Positions 8,135 through 17,576 of a stretch of 48,149 bases of DNA are shown here, in pieces. Under the pieces are notes generated by a model. That model ran no database searches and was not told the DNA's origin. It saw nothing but the letters and a program-made list of their open reading frames with translations. The DNA lies in contig CAZAZP010000006.1 of the NCBI GenBank assembly GCA_964489695.1, positions 1 to 48,149 on the forward strand, in the 5' to 3' direction. Source of the stretch: CAYUXU01 sp964489695 (GTDB lineage: Bacteria > Bacillota_I > Bacilli_A > Erysipelotrichales > Erysipelotrichaceae). Within the stretch, counting starts at the first letter, position 1. Every line of letters starts with the position of its first letter. The position numbers and the translations under genes were made by a program.

Positions 8135-9709
8135 CTATTGATTAAAAGCATCCGGTAAATCATTTTCGATCAAAATAATATCCTCAACTTGAGCCTGTTG
8201 AAAGACCACTTGAAAGGCTTCCGCAGTTGAAGGCACAACCCTAACTTGTGCTAAAGGAAACCCACTAGCTTTTAAGCCAGCATAAATATCCGCTGTTTGT
8301 TTTTCACCGACTAAAATTACTTCATCGACTTGATTCAGCATTTGCTCGCCAAAATGATAGTTCTCTTCCGCTTGACGCACCCCTAAATCAATAAAACCGG
8401 GTGTAATAATAAATTTACGTGCTGGCATTTGAGCTAAAATTCGTAATGATTCTTTCGCACTAGCTGGATTGGAATTAAAAGAATTGTCGATAAAAGTAAA
8501 ATTATTAATCTTTTTCAATTCTAAGCGATTTTTAACTTGCTTTAAGCGACTCACCGCCAGTTGTAAGACAGACCAAGTTAAACCTAGTTCACGACCTAAG
8601 GCTATTCCCGCCAACACATTCGCTACGTTATGTTCACCTAATAAGGGGCTTTGAAAAGGGAAGTTACCTTCTGTTTTACTTTTAACGATAAATTGACTGC
8701 CAGTTAAAGCATAACTAATCTCTGTAGCTTGATAATCTACGTCTGGGTTATTAATCCCAAACCACTTAATCTGACACTCATTTTTTAACTTATAACTTGC
8801 AATATATGCATTATCGCGATTTAAAATACCAACCCCAGTTGCTGGTAAACTTTCAATTAGGCTCATTTTTTCTTTAATTATATTATTTAATGTTTTAAAA
8901 GTTACTAAATGTTGATAACCGATTGATGTCACAATCCCATACTGCGGCTCGACAAACCGTGCTAATTGTTTAATCTCACCCACTTTATCTGCCCCCATCT
9001 CACAAACAAAGATCTGATGTAAAGCGGTCAACTGTTGCCTGATGGTCATCGTAATTCCCATCGGTGTATTAAAGGAGGCTGGAGTCATTAAACAATAATA
9101 CTTTTGGCTTAAAATCTCAGTCACAATATTTTTAGTTGAGGTTTTACCATAACTTCCAGTAATTCCAATTTTAATCAAATTAGGTCGATTGCGTAAAATT
9201 GAAACAGCTTTTTGTTGGTAAAGTATATGAAAGAGCTTTTCTAACGGCCAAGTTAGCAGCCCCGTTAAGCCCATTAAAAACCAAGGTAACCAGTTAATTA
9301 GTCCAGCCAAATAAATAATCCCGTCATAACGATAAAACAAGAAGCTTATCACTACTAATAACACCAAATAAACTGTAATTTGGCGTTTGACGCGCGCTGT
9401 GATTTTTAGCGGAATAATATAATGCCGTTTTTGGTCTTTTTGCCAAGCTAAATAACTGATAGCCCCTAAAACCAGTGAAGCTACTAAATAACTAAAGGAA
9501 TTAAACCAAAGCTTTAAAATTAATAAACTAACTAAGAGTAATAATGGACCAGAAAATAAACTAGCTGAATTTTTGAATTGATCAATTAACCAGTTTTTTA
9601 AACGTCTCAATTCATAACGGTTTTGTTGGAAAATTAATAACACATACTTCAATTTAATTAAGCCATAGGTCACGATTAAAACCATCGTTAAATATTTAAA
9701 ACTTGCCAT
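8135..9709 (-). CDS. Membrane-anchored MurF-like Mur ligase
   Basis: A Mur-family ATP-dependent amide ligase, probably adding D-Ala-D-Ala to the UDP-MurNAc-tripeptide or acting on a related precursor. About 165 N-terminal residues form several membrane helices. The ligase follows with P-loop GITGSYGKTSTKNI, substrate motif SFNTPMGIT, CEMGADKVGEI and the late ENDLPDAF. The total is 524 aa, longer than soluble MurF (about 450) because of the membrane part, while the ligase part is somewhat short. The ATG at 9709 is one base after the hydrolase stop and uses a GGAGAT inside that gene. No other murF is seen here, and ddl lies two genes downstream, which fits a MurF role. Membrane-linked MurF forms exist in other Bacillota. 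Confidence 0.85.
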   Translation of the reverse strand: MASFKYLTMVLIVTYGLIKLKYVLLIFQQNRYELRRLKNWLIDQFKNSASLFSGPLLLLVSLLILKLWFNSFSYLVASLVLGAISYLAWQKDQKRHYIIPLKITARVKRQITVYLVLLVVISFLFYRYDGIIYLAGLINWLPWFLMGLTGLLTWPLEKLFHILYQQKAVSILRNRPNLIKIGITGSYGKTSTKNIVTEILSQKYYCLMTPASFNTPMGITMTIRQQLTALHQIFVCEMGADKVGEIKQLARFVEPQYGIVTSIGYQHLVTFKTLNNIIKEKMSLIESLPATGVGILNRDNAYIASYKLKNECQIKWFGINNPDVDYQATEISYALTGSQFIVKSKTEGNFPFQSPLLGEHNVANVLAGIALGRELGLTWSVLQLAVSRLKQVKNRLELKKINNFTFIDNSFNSNPASAKESLRILAQMPARKFIITPGFIDLGVRQAEENYHFGEQMLNQVDEVILVGEKQTADIYAGLKASGFPLAQVRVVPSTAEAFQVVFQQAQVEDIILIENDLPDAFNQ

Positions 9710-9710
9710 C

Positions 9711-10463
9711 TTATTTATCTCCTAACAGAAAGACCGCTAAGACTTTCAGAAAACGATCCATTTGGTGCCAATAAGCAAAATGGTCGTCCCCTTGAAAGAT
9801 TGCTAAACCAGCTTGCGGAATCTCTTGTTCCATGACTAGGCCCATCCATAAAGGTGTGGCTTGATCTTGGTCACCCCAAACTAACAATACTTCCGCCTGA
9901 ATTAGGGCTAAATACGGTCTTAAATCAAAGTTAACAATATATTTAAAAGAAGTCTGCATTAAGGGGCTAAGCTTTTTATAATCTTCACTTCCAAAATAAC
10001 CACTTAACCGTTGAACAAGTGCTTCAAGTCTCAAGCCTAATAACACTCTTTTTATTATTTTATAGGTTTGCATTTTAAGCTTTAAAGCCAGACTCCGGCG
10101 CGGTAGTAAACCGGCTCCACCCGTTATTACCATTTTGTTCACGGGATATTTTGCACTATACAACAAAGCAATCCGAGCACCAAAAGAGTGGGCAATTAAG
10201 ATCGGTGGATCTAACTTTAAAGTAGTGATAAATTCTCTTAATAACAACATATACTCGAAAACACCCCAGGGAGTAGTAGGCGTACTGCTTGCCCCAAACC
10301 CGGGTAAATCTATGCTATAGACTTGAAAATTAGGGGCTAAAGCTGTTTCAATTGGTGCCATCATGCTGAGATTTTGTCCCCAGCCGTGCAACAAAATCAC
10401 AACTGAACCCGTTTGACCCGTTGCTGAATAATTAATCGTTTCGCCTAATAATTGAATTTGCAT
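9711..10463 (-). CDS. Alpha/beta hydrolase
   Basis: A 250-aa serine hydrolase of the alpha/beta fold. The oxyanion region is ILLHGWGQN (about 24-32), the nucleophile elbow is AHSFGAR (G-x-S-x-G variant HSFGA, about 94-98), the acid is in VWGDQDQATPL and the histidine in GDDHFAYW. The substrate is unknown. It is tightly packed between a sensor kinase (3 nt) and the MurF-like ligase (1 nt), so it probably has a linked envelope role, but nothing in the sequence proves this. Confidence 0.88.
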   Translation of the reverse strand: MQIQLLGETINYSATGQTGSVVILLHGWGQNLSMMAPIETALAPNFQVYSIDLPGFGASSTPTTPWGVFEYMLLLREFITTLKLDPPILIAHSFGARIALLYSAKYPVNKMVITGGAGLLPRRSLALKLKMQTYKIIKRVLLGLRLEALVQRLSGYFGSEDYKKLSPLMQTSFKYIVNFDLRPYLALIQAEVLLVWGDQDQATPLWMGLVMEQEIPQAGLAIFQGDDHFAYWHQMDRFLKVLAVFLLGDK

Positions 10464-10466
10464 AAT

Positions 10467-11846
10467 TTATCGATGCTCACTTTTAGTTTTCTTCTCAAGT
10501 TTAATTCGTTTAACTTTTCGATCTTTTTTCGGTTCGATAATAAAGATTACACCATTAGCGGTGTTTTCCGCATAAATGATATACCCATAAACATCCACGA
10601 TTTTTTGGACAATGGATAAGCCTAACCCAAATGAACCTTCACTACCTTTTTCATATGGCCGAAACATTTTCTCCCGCCACTCAGCACTAATCGCTGGTCC
10701 ATCGTTAGAAACACTTAACCGTTGGCTTGTCAATTCAATTTGAATTTCCGAAACCGCATAACGAAAAGCATTATCTAATAAGTTTTCCATTACGACGCGC
10801 CACGGTTCTTCATCCCCAAAATATTCCACTTCTTCTAAATTTGGTTTGATTGTTAGCTGTGGCCGAATTACTTTTAACGACAAAATGGTCTTTTCAATTA
10901 TTTCGCGCATATTAACCGTTCCAATATCTTTATTGGTAGTTAAATAACCAATCCGATTTAATAGTAGTAAGTTATGAACTTTTTTATCGAGCCGATCCGC
11001 ATGTTCGATAATAACATCAATACTGTTCTCTAACGTTTTATATGGATAAATTCCATCTTTAATGCTTTCACTATAAGACTTAATAGTAGCGATTGGTGTT
11101 TTTAAATCATGTGAAATATTTTGAATCAATTCCTCTTTGATTTGTTCTTGCCGTTTGACTTCTTCACTCAATGAAACAATGGCTTCAGCGACTTGACCAA
11201 TTTCACCACGTTTCCCAATTTTCAGTTTCGCTGGTTCATTTTGGCGGATTTTCTCAATAAAATTTTGTAAATGTCTTAAAGCGTTAATTAAATACAAAAC
11301 CCAAAGTAAGATAATCGCAAATAGTAAAGCTACAACCGTAATTATCGCATTAATCACGGTACTGATTAAAGAACTTTTAAACTCTTTTTGGTAATCGCTA
11401 TTTAAGATTGTTACTAGGTTACGGTCTTCTGCTAAAAAAGTTAAACGATATAAGGTGTTTTGTCCATTAAAATTAAAAGAATAAGTTTTAGCTGGTTGTT
11501 TCTGCGTTTGAATTTGGTTAAGTAAATCATTGAAAATTACCGTTTTATACCGGTCAAAACCGACACCACTATAAATCGCGCCATTTTCAATAATTGCATT
11601 GGTAATACTCGGATTTTCATCTATCAAAATAAAACCATAATCTTCTTCGTTTTTGTAATAAGTATAAATATAGCTATCTTGACTCGTCTTTAAAACTTGC
11701 GACATCTGAGCATAAGAAAATGTATCAATATTACCATTTAGGTAAAAGTAAAAGAAAGTTAAAAAAACCGAAACGAAAACTAAAACAATTCCCGAGAATT
11801 GTTGGGTTAAACTTAATTCCTGAAAAAATGCAAAAAAGCGTCGCAT
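10467..11846 (-). CDS. Sensor histidine kinase (HAMP-type)
   Basis: Membrane sensor that phosphorylates the adjacent regulator. The 459-aa protein has a first membrane helix at about 17-37, an extracellular domain of about 130 residues, a second helix at about 165-190 and a HAMP-like linker. Then come the H-box ISHDLKTPIATIKS, N-box NLLDNAFRYA and G-boxes VSNDGPAI and GSFGLGLSIVQKI. It ends in a long basic tail. The ATG overlaps the regulator stop (TAATG). The signal is unknown; the location between glmM and cell-wall ligase genes suggests envelope monitoring. Confidence 0.93.
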   Translation of the reverse strand: MRRFFAFFQELSLTQQFSGIVLVFVSVFLTFFYFYLNGNIDTFSYAQMSQVLKTSQDSYIYTYYKNEEDYGFILIDENPSITNAIIENGAIYSGVGFDRYKTVIFNDLLNQIQTQKQPAKTYSFNFNGQNTLYRLTFLAEDRNLVTILNSDYQKEFKSSLISTVINAIITVVALLFAIILLWVLYLINALRHLQNFIEKIRQNEPAKLKIGKRGEIGQVAEAIVSLSEEVKRQEQIKEELIQNISHDLKTPIATIKSYSESIKDGIYPYKTLENSIDVIIEHADRLDKKVHNLLLLNRIGYLTTNKDIGTVNMREIIEKTILSLKVIRPQLTIKPNLEEVEYFGDEEPWRVVMENLLDNAFRYAVSEIQIELTSQRLSVSNDGPAISAEWREKMFRPYEKGSEGSFGLGLSIVQKIVDVYGYIIYAENTANGVIFIIEPKKDRKVKRIKLEKKTKSEHR

Positions 11847-12505
11847 TAGCCTAACCGATAACCAAAGCCATACATCGTTTGGATATTTAAAGCAGGCATT
11901 TTCTTTCTCAAGCGGCGTAAGGTATCGTCAACTACTCGGTCACTACCGTAATAATTCTCATCCCACACTTGGGTTAAAATTTGTTCGCGGGAAAATGCGG
12001 TACCCCGGTTTTTTACAAACAATAATAATAATTCAAATTCTTTCGTGGTTAAATCAAGCAAGACACCTTGGTATTCAACCGTCCGCTGATTTAAATCAAT
12101 TTCATAATCATCGATAAAAATGGTGCTGCGGTCTTCCCGATAAGTCCGCCGCATAACATTATTCACTCTTAAAACTAGTTCTTTGGGTGAGAATGGTTTG
12201 GTAATATAATCGTCGCTACCCTTTTCTAAACCAATAATCCGATCAAACTCCTGGTCGCGGGCCGACATGAAAATTACTGGAATATCACGTGAGCGTCGGC
12301 GGATTTCTTCAATTAAATCAAAACCACTTTTATTCTCTAACATGATATCTAAAATCCAAAGATTGACATCATCCGCTTCAATATTGCTAATCGCCTCATC
12401 ATAAGTGAGATAAGCGCGCACTTCATAACCCTCTTGTTCTAGGTAACGCTTAACCAACTCATTTAAATCTTTCTCATCTTCCACGATACAGATAACGCGT
12501 TTCAT
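11846..12505 (-). CDS. OmpR-family response regulator
   Basis: A 219-aa two-domain regulator. The receiver has acidic residues at VEDEKD, the phosphoacceptor Asp53 in LDIML, SARD and the lysine in YITKPF. The C-terminal winged helix has the usual TTKEFELLLLFVKNRG start and ends at GYGFGYRLG-like residues. An AGGAGGTGA ribosome site precedes the ATG. It is 27 nt after glmM and overlaps the kinase gene, so the pair is expressed with the c-di-AMP/GlmM genes. Confidence 0.95.
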   Translation of the reverse strand: MKRVICIVEDEKDLNELVKRYLEQEGYEVRAYLTYDEAISNIEADDVNLWILDIMLENKSGFDLIEEIRRRSRDIPVIFMSARDQEFDRIIGLEKGSDDYITKPFSPKELVLRVNNVMRRTYREDRSTIFIDDYEIDLNQRTVEYQGVLLDLTTKEFELLLLFVKNRGTAFSREQILTQVWDENYYGSDRVVDDTLRRLRKKMPALNIQTMYGFGYRLG

Positions 12506-12527
12506 TCACTCACCTCCTGACGATTTT

Positions 12528-12541
12528 ACTAGTTAACTAGT
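12528..12541. repeat. 14-bp perfect palindrome at the glmM stop
   Basis: ACTAGTTAACTAGT reads the same on both strands and contains the glmM TAA. It could pair as a short hairpin in the mRNA between glmM and the response regulator, but no U run follows, so I do not call it a terminator. Confidence 0.6.
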
Positions 12542-13867
12542 TATTTCATTAATTAACTCAACTACCTCATTCACTAATGACTGACAAATTTCATCAGTCG
12601 CAGCTTCAACCATCACCCGAATTAGATTTTCCGTACCAGAAGCGCGGACCAACACGCGTCCAGCATCAATTAATTGCTGTTCAATTTGATTAACTTTGAT
12701 CTTTAACCGAACATTTGTTAAGACAGCGGTCTTATCCGAAACGGGCACATTAACTAATAATTGGGGATATAAGCGGACGGGTTGGGCTAACTCAGCTAAT
12801 GATTTCCCACTCGCCAGCATTACTTCTAAGACTTTTAAAGCCGCTAATTGGCCATCACCAGTCTTAGCATGTTGTTTTAAAATCATATGGCCTGATTGTT
12901 CACCACCTAAAGTATAGTTATCTAAAGCCATGGCTTCATAAACATATTTATCGCCTACACTAGTAATAACACTGTTTAAACCTGCAGTTTTTAACGCTTT
13001 TAATAAACCATAATTCGACATTTGAGTGATAACTAAAGTTTCATCTTTTAATTGACCCTGAGTAGCTAAATAATTGGCTAAGATAAATAAGAGTTGATCA
13101 CCATTAACCACCTCACCATTTGCATCTACCGCTAACATCCGATCGGCATCACCATCAAAAGCAAAACCTACATCACATTTTTCCTTTAACACTAACGCTT
13201 GTAAAGCTGATAAATGAGTAGAGCCACATTGGTGGTTAATATTAACGCCATCAGGTTGATCATTAATTACGACTAACTGAGCATTAAAGGCTGAAAAAAG
13301 TTGTTTCGCCCCCCTGGTGGCTGAACCATTGGCTAAGTCTATACCGATTTTAAAAGCTGATAAATCATAAGTAAATAAACTTTTTAAATAAGTGTAATAG
13401 TTATCCACTGCATAGCTATAATCATAAACGCGGCCAATTTTATGTTTTAAGGCATAAGGTATCGCACTTTGCTTTAAAATATTAGCACTGATATCCGCTT
13501 GTAGTTTTTCATCAATTTTATAGCCACCCGCTGAAAAGATTTTAATCCCATTATCACTAAAAACATTATGACTAGCAGAAATCATAATCCCGCAATCAAA
13601 GTCAGTTTGTGTCATGAGATAAGCAATCGTTGGGGTACTAACTACACCCGTTAAATAAACATCTGACCCGCCTTGCGTAATACCTAAAACTAACGCAGCT
13701 TCGAGCATGGGCGAAGATAAGCGTGTGTCACGACCAATGATAATCTTACCGCGGCCTTCTAAGCTAAAACGGTAACCACAAAAGTGACCAACCTGACGGG
13801 CTAGTTCACCCGTCAAGCTCAGATTAGCTTCACCGCGAATCCCATCAGTTCCAAATAATTCTGCCAT
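12533..13867 (-). CDS. glmM: Phosphoglucosamine mutase GlmM
   Basis: Converts glucosamine-6-phosphate to glucosamine-1-phosphate for UDP-GlcNAc. The 444-aa protein has FGTDGIRG at the start, the phosphoserine loop ISASHNVFSDNG (Ser99), the metal loop DGDADRM and the sugar loop GEQSGH, ending with the phosphate-binding RASGTENLIRVM. The ATG overlaps the cdaR stop (TAATG). In other Bacillota GlmM binds CdaA, and the cdaA-cdaR-glmM order here is the classical one. Confidence 0.98.
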   Translation of the reverse strand: MAELFGTDGIRGEANLSLTGELARQVGHFCGYRFSLEGRGKIIIGRDTRLSSPMLEAALVLGITQGGSDVYLTGVVSTPTIAYLMTQTDFDCGIMISASHNVFSDNGIKIFSAGGYKIDEKLQADISANILKQSAIPYALKHKIGRVYDYSYAVDNYYTYLKSLFTYDLSAFKIGIDLANGSATRGAKQLFSAFNAQLVVINDQPDGVNINHQCGSTHLSALQALVLKEKCDVGFAFDGDADRMLAVDANGEVVNGDQLLFILANYLATQGQLKDETLVITQMSNYGLLKALKTAGLNSVITSVGDKYVYEAMALDNYTLGGEQSGHMILKQHAKTGDGQLAALKVLEVMLASGKSLAELAQPVRLYPQLLVNVPVSDKTAVLTNVRLKIKVNQIEQQLIDAGRVLVRASGTENLIRVMVEAATDEICQSLVNEVVELINEITS

Positions 13868-15252
13868 TAATCACCTTTGATGACCTTTAACGCGATGGTT
13901 GGTTTAGCTAAAACATATTTATTTAAAATATTATTTCCTTCAATATAAATCGGTAATTCTTGTTCGCCCAGTTCGACAGCTTGTAAATCAATATAAATCC
14001 GACCAATATTTTCAGCAGTAATACCTGCCAAGTTGGTTGCTGTACCAATTACTGTCACATTTAAATATGCTTCTTCAGTATCATGTAAGGTGAATTTATA
14101 ACCCTTGAGATTGTTGATGGCCACGATTGGTACTCGTTCCACCACCAGCTGTTCAGCTGGCTTTAAAGTAATTTTCATATTGACTTTACTAGCACTCGCA
14201 TTTCGAATTCCACTTGGTAGTTCAATATTTTGGGTAAAATCGGTACTAGCCGTTAGTTTTGTTGCATCTAAATTTAATTTAATTTCATGATATTTGGCTA
14301 AGATACTATCATTAGCATACAGAGTGATTGAAGCATGGTCTAAAGTAATTGAATCAATCGCCATATTATTAGGAATTTCACCAATCGGTACCACGGTAAT
14401 CGCGACTGATTTATTTGGAGTCGTCACTGGGACTTTAACCTTCACAAATGATGGCAATAAGTCGACTTGCATCTTTTCACCTTTAACATTATAAGCATAA
14501 ATTGGTGCTTCTGTTTCAAAGGAATCACTTTGACCGCGCACATCAATTAAAGCTTTAACATAGGCAATACTATCAACTGTCGATTGCGAAGCTTTCACTA
14601 AGATTTCAGTGGTCGCAAACTCTGGTTCTCCAAGTGCATAAATTGGATCCATTAAATTACTATTAACATAGTCATGACTTAATAAGAATTTACTTGTTAC
14701 TTTCTTACGGATAGTTACCACCACCGATGAAGGTGAGAAGACAACTTTAACTTTGGAAGAAAAGTCAACGGGAGAAATCTTAATTTGATGTTGCCCTTCT
14801 GACACACCAGTTAAGTCCGCGACTGCTCGATGATTACCTTTATTTTTAACTGCTTGGATATCCGCAGAATCACCAAAAATAGTCGCGGAAATCGTATCTG
14901 GTAAGCCAGTTACTTCATAAATCTCAGTATCGACGTTCACATCAAGTTTAATATTTTCAATTGGTAAGGATGGTTTAATCGAAACGTCTAAAATCGAACC
15001 TTCACCATAATAGAAAAATGAATAAAGAATTACCGCTAAAACAACAGCAACAAGTTTACTATAGCGTTGACTAAAGAGAATTCGATCCACCCAACCACTT
15101 AGCCAACGGAAAACTCGGACAACTGAATTTTCAATTGACTCAAAAGTATTCGTAACTTTTTTTCTTTGACTCGCGATTTGTTTCGCTACTTCTAATTTAT
15201 CCAGCTTGTCTCTTTTTTGCCGGTTGTTATCGTTACTTGCCATCTTGATCAT
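13867..15252 (-). CDS. cdaR: CdaR (YbbR-domain) regulator of the c-di-AMP synthase
   Basis: CdaR is a membrane-anchored protein with extracytoplasmic YbbR domains that modulates CdaA. The 461-aa protein has a basic cytoplasmic start, one membrane helix (about 66-86, LVAVVLAVILYSFFYYG) and then four beta-rich YbbR-like repeats. Two ATGs are possible, 15252 and 15243; an AGGAAAGG lies before both, and I keep the first. It overlaps the cdaA stop by 20 bases. Confidence 0.93.
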   Translation of the reverse strand: MIKMASNDNNRQKRDKLDKLEVAKQIASQRKKVTNTFESIENSVVRVFRWLSGWVDRILFSQRYSKLVAVVLAVILYSFFYYGEGSILDVSIKPSLPIENIKLDVNVDTEIYEVTGLPDTISATIFGDSADIQAVKNKGNHRAVADLTGVSEGQHQIKISPVDFSSKVKVVFSPSSVVVTIRKKVTSKFLLSHDYVNSNLMDPIYALGEPEFATTEILVKASQSTVDSIAYVKALIDVRGQSDSFETEAPIYAYNVKGEKMQVDLLPSFVKVKVPVTTPNKSVAITVVPIGEIPNNMAIDSITLDHASITLYANDSILAKYHEIKLNLDATKLTASTDFTQNIELPSGIRNASASKVNMKITLKPAEQLVVERVPIVAINNLKGYKFTLHDTEEAYLNVTVIGTATNLAGITAENIGRIYIDLQAVELGEQELPIYIEGNNILNKYVLAKPTIALKVIKGD

Positions 15253-16273
15253 CCTTTCCTAATTCTGTATCTTCAGTCGGGATTACCACTGATTTTGCTT
15301 CAACTTGTTTACTTGGCTTGGCAGAAGCACTTTTCTCACTAGGTGTTTTTTTGTCTTTACTGCTAGCTGGACGACCGCGCTTTCTAAAGACATCAAAGAA
15401 CCGTTCTGTTTCTGGCTTTAATTGATTAGTATCAGTCTCAAAAGCCATTTCATATTTATCTTTAGTTACTTTGGTGGTAGCTTGATTGATGATTTCAATT
15501 TCATCTTCAATTAAAGCTTTGGTTAAGTAGTTATAAAGTTTTTCAACCGTTAAAGTTGTTAATTCACCGTTTTCCGCGACCGAAATAACCCCAGTTTCTT
15601 CGGAAACAACAATGGTGATGGAATCAGTTACTTCACTGATTCCAATCGCCGCCCGGTGTCTAGCACCATAGCGCGATGGTAATTCCATTTCCGTTGGGGG
15701 GAAATAAGCTGAGGCACAAGCAATCTTATCACCTTGAATAATAACCGCCCCATCATGGAGTGGTGTGCTCGTCACAAAAATCGACGTAAGTAGTTCAGTC
15801 GTTACCACTGAATCTAGCTTAGTGCCTGTTTTAATATAATCGCTTAATGACTGTGCTTGTTCAATGGTAATTAAAGCCCCTGTTTTCTTTTCGGATAATT
15901 CTTTGGCAGCTTGGGTAATCACTTGGATTAATAGATTACGTTCACTACCAGATAAGGTTGCTATTTTTGAAAAGACACTAGTCTTACCTAACTTTTCTAA
16001 AATAGCACGGATTTCTGGTTGGAAAATAATAATAATCGCCAAAAATCCCCAAGTAACAAATATTTCAGTAATTGTTGAAACTGACTTTAAACCTAACATT
16101 GAAGCAAAGCCATTTAATAACATTACAAAAATAATGCCTTTAAAAATCTGGGCAGTACGCGAATTATTACGGACAATTTTAATACTATAATATAAGATGA
16201 TACTTAATATGATGATATCAAGAAATGTTCGAGTGAATTGCAAGAACTTTGAGAATGTGTAGAAGTTTAACAT
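15233..16273 (-). CDS. cdaA: Diadenylate cyclase CdaA with a long C-terminal tail
   Basis: CdaA makes c-di-AMP from two ATP. The N-terminal third carries three membrane helices. The DAC domain shows the DGA motif (TPLHDGAVIIQGD), a conserved RHR (GARHRAAIGIS) and SEETG. The protein is 346 aa, against about 270 for typical CdaA. The extra part is a C-terminal tail of about 65 residues that starts with a basic AT-hook-like RKRGRPASSKDKK, is rich in Lys, Ser and Pro, and ends in an acidic segment. The ribosome site is GAGGAGGAG. It is the first gene of the long cell-wall operon. Confidence 0.96.
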   Translation of the reverse strand: MLNFYTFSKFLQFTRTFLDIIILSIILYYSIKIVRNNSRTAQIFKGIIFVMLLNGFASMLGLKSVSTITEIFVTWGFLAIIIIFQPEIRAILEKLGKTSVFSKIATLSGSERNLLIQVITQAAKELSEKKTGALITIEQAQSLSDYIKTGTKLDSVVTTELLTSIFVTSTPLHDGAVIIQGDKIACASAYFPPTEMELPSRYGARHRAAIGISEVTDSITIVVSEETGVISVAENGELTTLTVEKLYNYLTKALIEDEIEIINQATTKVTKDKYEMAFETDTNQLKPETERFFDVFRKRGRPASSKDKKTPSEKSASAKPSKQVEAKSVVIPTEDTELGKDDQDGK

Positions 16274-16296
16274 AATTCTCCTCCTCTATCTATTTC

Positions 16297-16305
16297 AGTA
16301 TAACA
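16297..16305 (-). promoter_or_regulatory. Extended -10 promoter of cdaA
   Basis: TGTTATACT on the minus strand, 24 bases before the cdaA ATG, is an extended -10 (TGn + TATACT). No clear -35 box is found, as is usual for this promoter type. Confidence 0.6.
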
Positions 16306-16370
16306 CAAAATAAATCATCCGATATGTCTCATTTTAATTCAGCTTTATTACTTTAATCAGTTATTCGTTG

Positions 16371-16376
16371 TATAAT
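16371..16376 (+). promoter_or_regulatory. -10 box of the traB-family gene
   Basis: TATAAT 26 bases before the ATG at 16403. The -35 region (TTACTT at 17 bp) is weak. It is divergent from the cdaA promoter. Confidence 0.5.
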
Positions 16377-16402
16377 ATCAAATAGACAGAAGGCAGGAAG
16401 TT

Positions 16403-17554
16403 ATGGAACAGCAGATCAGAGATATCAGTTATCAAGAGAAACAGATTAGACTTATCGGTACCGCTCACGTTGGATCAGCCAGTAGTGAATTAGTTACCGC
16501 GCAAATTACTGAATTTAAGCCCGATAGTATTTGTTTAGAATTAGATGCTAATCGTTATCAATCACTGATAAATCAAAACGGCTGGGAACAAACTAACTTA
16601 TTAGAAATCATTAAATCGAAACGTCTCCTTTTTATGATTATTAATCTATATTTAGCCAATTATCAAAAAAAGATTGCTTCACAACTAGGTTCAACGCCTG
16701 GCCAAGAAATGCAGACGGCAATTAACTTAGCGCAAGCCCACCAAATTCCCATTCAATTAATTGATCGTGATATCCAAATTACTTTAAAACGCGCGCTACA
16801 AGCGTTATCTACCAAGGAAAAACTAACGTTGATTAAGGCCTTTTTGAATGAAGATCAACCAACCGACCAAGACTTTTCTAGTGAATTAAATCAATTATTA
16901 GTTGGCGATAATTTAAATAGTCAATTAATTGAGTTTGCGGAAGAACTACCAAATTTAACTCGAACGATTTTAACCGAACGTAATCAATATATGATTGAAA
17001 AAATAAAACAAGTCCCCGGTCAAAAAGTCTTAGTTATTGTCGGAGCAGCCCACTTAGCGGGTATTGTTGATGAATTTGATCATGAATATAATTTAGAACA
17101 ATTAACCGCCTTAAAAGCGAAACGCTTCTCGCTCAGCTGGTTGAAGTGGTTAGTACCAATTACTATTTTAACCTTAATTATCCATTCCTTTACTATTAGC
17201 GTGAACTTAGGTTGGCAAAACGTCACCAGTTGGATTATTACTCATAGTGGCTTAACCGCCTTAGGCGTACTTATCGCTGGTGGTTCAAGTTTAAGTATTC
17301 TAACAGCTTTAATCAGCGCTCCCTTTACCGCTTTAAATCCTTTAATTGCATGCGGTTGGTTAGTTGCTTTAGTTGAAACAAAACGTCGTACACCTAAAGT
17401 CAGAGACTTTGAATCACTCTACCAAGATTTTTCTACTTGGCGCGGGTGGCGGAACAATCAGATTCTCCGCATCTTCTTAATAACCATCTTAGCTAATCTC
17501 GGTAATATCATCGCAACCATCATTAGCGGAACCAATCTTCTATTGCATAAATAA
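16403..17554 (+). CDS. TraB/GumN-family membrane protein
   Basis: A member of the TraB family, named for the enterococcal pheromone-shutdown protein and related to TIKI-type metalloproteases. The 383-aa protein has RLIGTAHVGSASSELV (about 16-31), SICLELDANRYQSL (about 42-55) and VIVGAAHLAGI (about 212-222), the conserved GTAH, ELD-R and GxxH elements. About three membrane helices follow from residue 245 to the end. The molecular role in bacteria is not known. It is divergent from cdaA and followed by a toxin remnant; AGGAAG precedes the ATG. Confidence 0.9.
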   Translation: MEQQIRDISYQEKQIRLIGTAHVGSASSELVTAQITEFKPDSICLELDANRYQSLINQNGWEQTNLLEIIKSKRLLFMIINLYLANYQKKIASQLGSTPGQEMQTAINLAQAHQIPIQLIDRDIQITLKRALQALSTKEKLTLIKAFLNEDQPTDQDFSSELNQLLVGDNLNSQLIEFAEELPNLTRTILTERNQYMIEKIKQVPGQKVLVIVGAAHLAGIVDEFDHEYNLEQLTALKAKRFSLSWLKWLVPITILTLIIHSFTISVNLGWQNVTSWIITHSGLTALGVLIAGGSSLSILTALISAPFTALNPLIACGWLVALVETKRRTPKVRDFESLYQDFSTWRGWRNNQILRIFLITILANLGNIIATIISGTNLLLHK

Positions 17555-17576
17555 AAAACTTAGCTATATTCAAAGT

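Noticed and set aside
15864..16190. 108-residue plus-strand frame antisense to cdaA
   Set aside because: No ribosome site or promoter; the opposite strand encodes the membrane and DAC region of CdaA.
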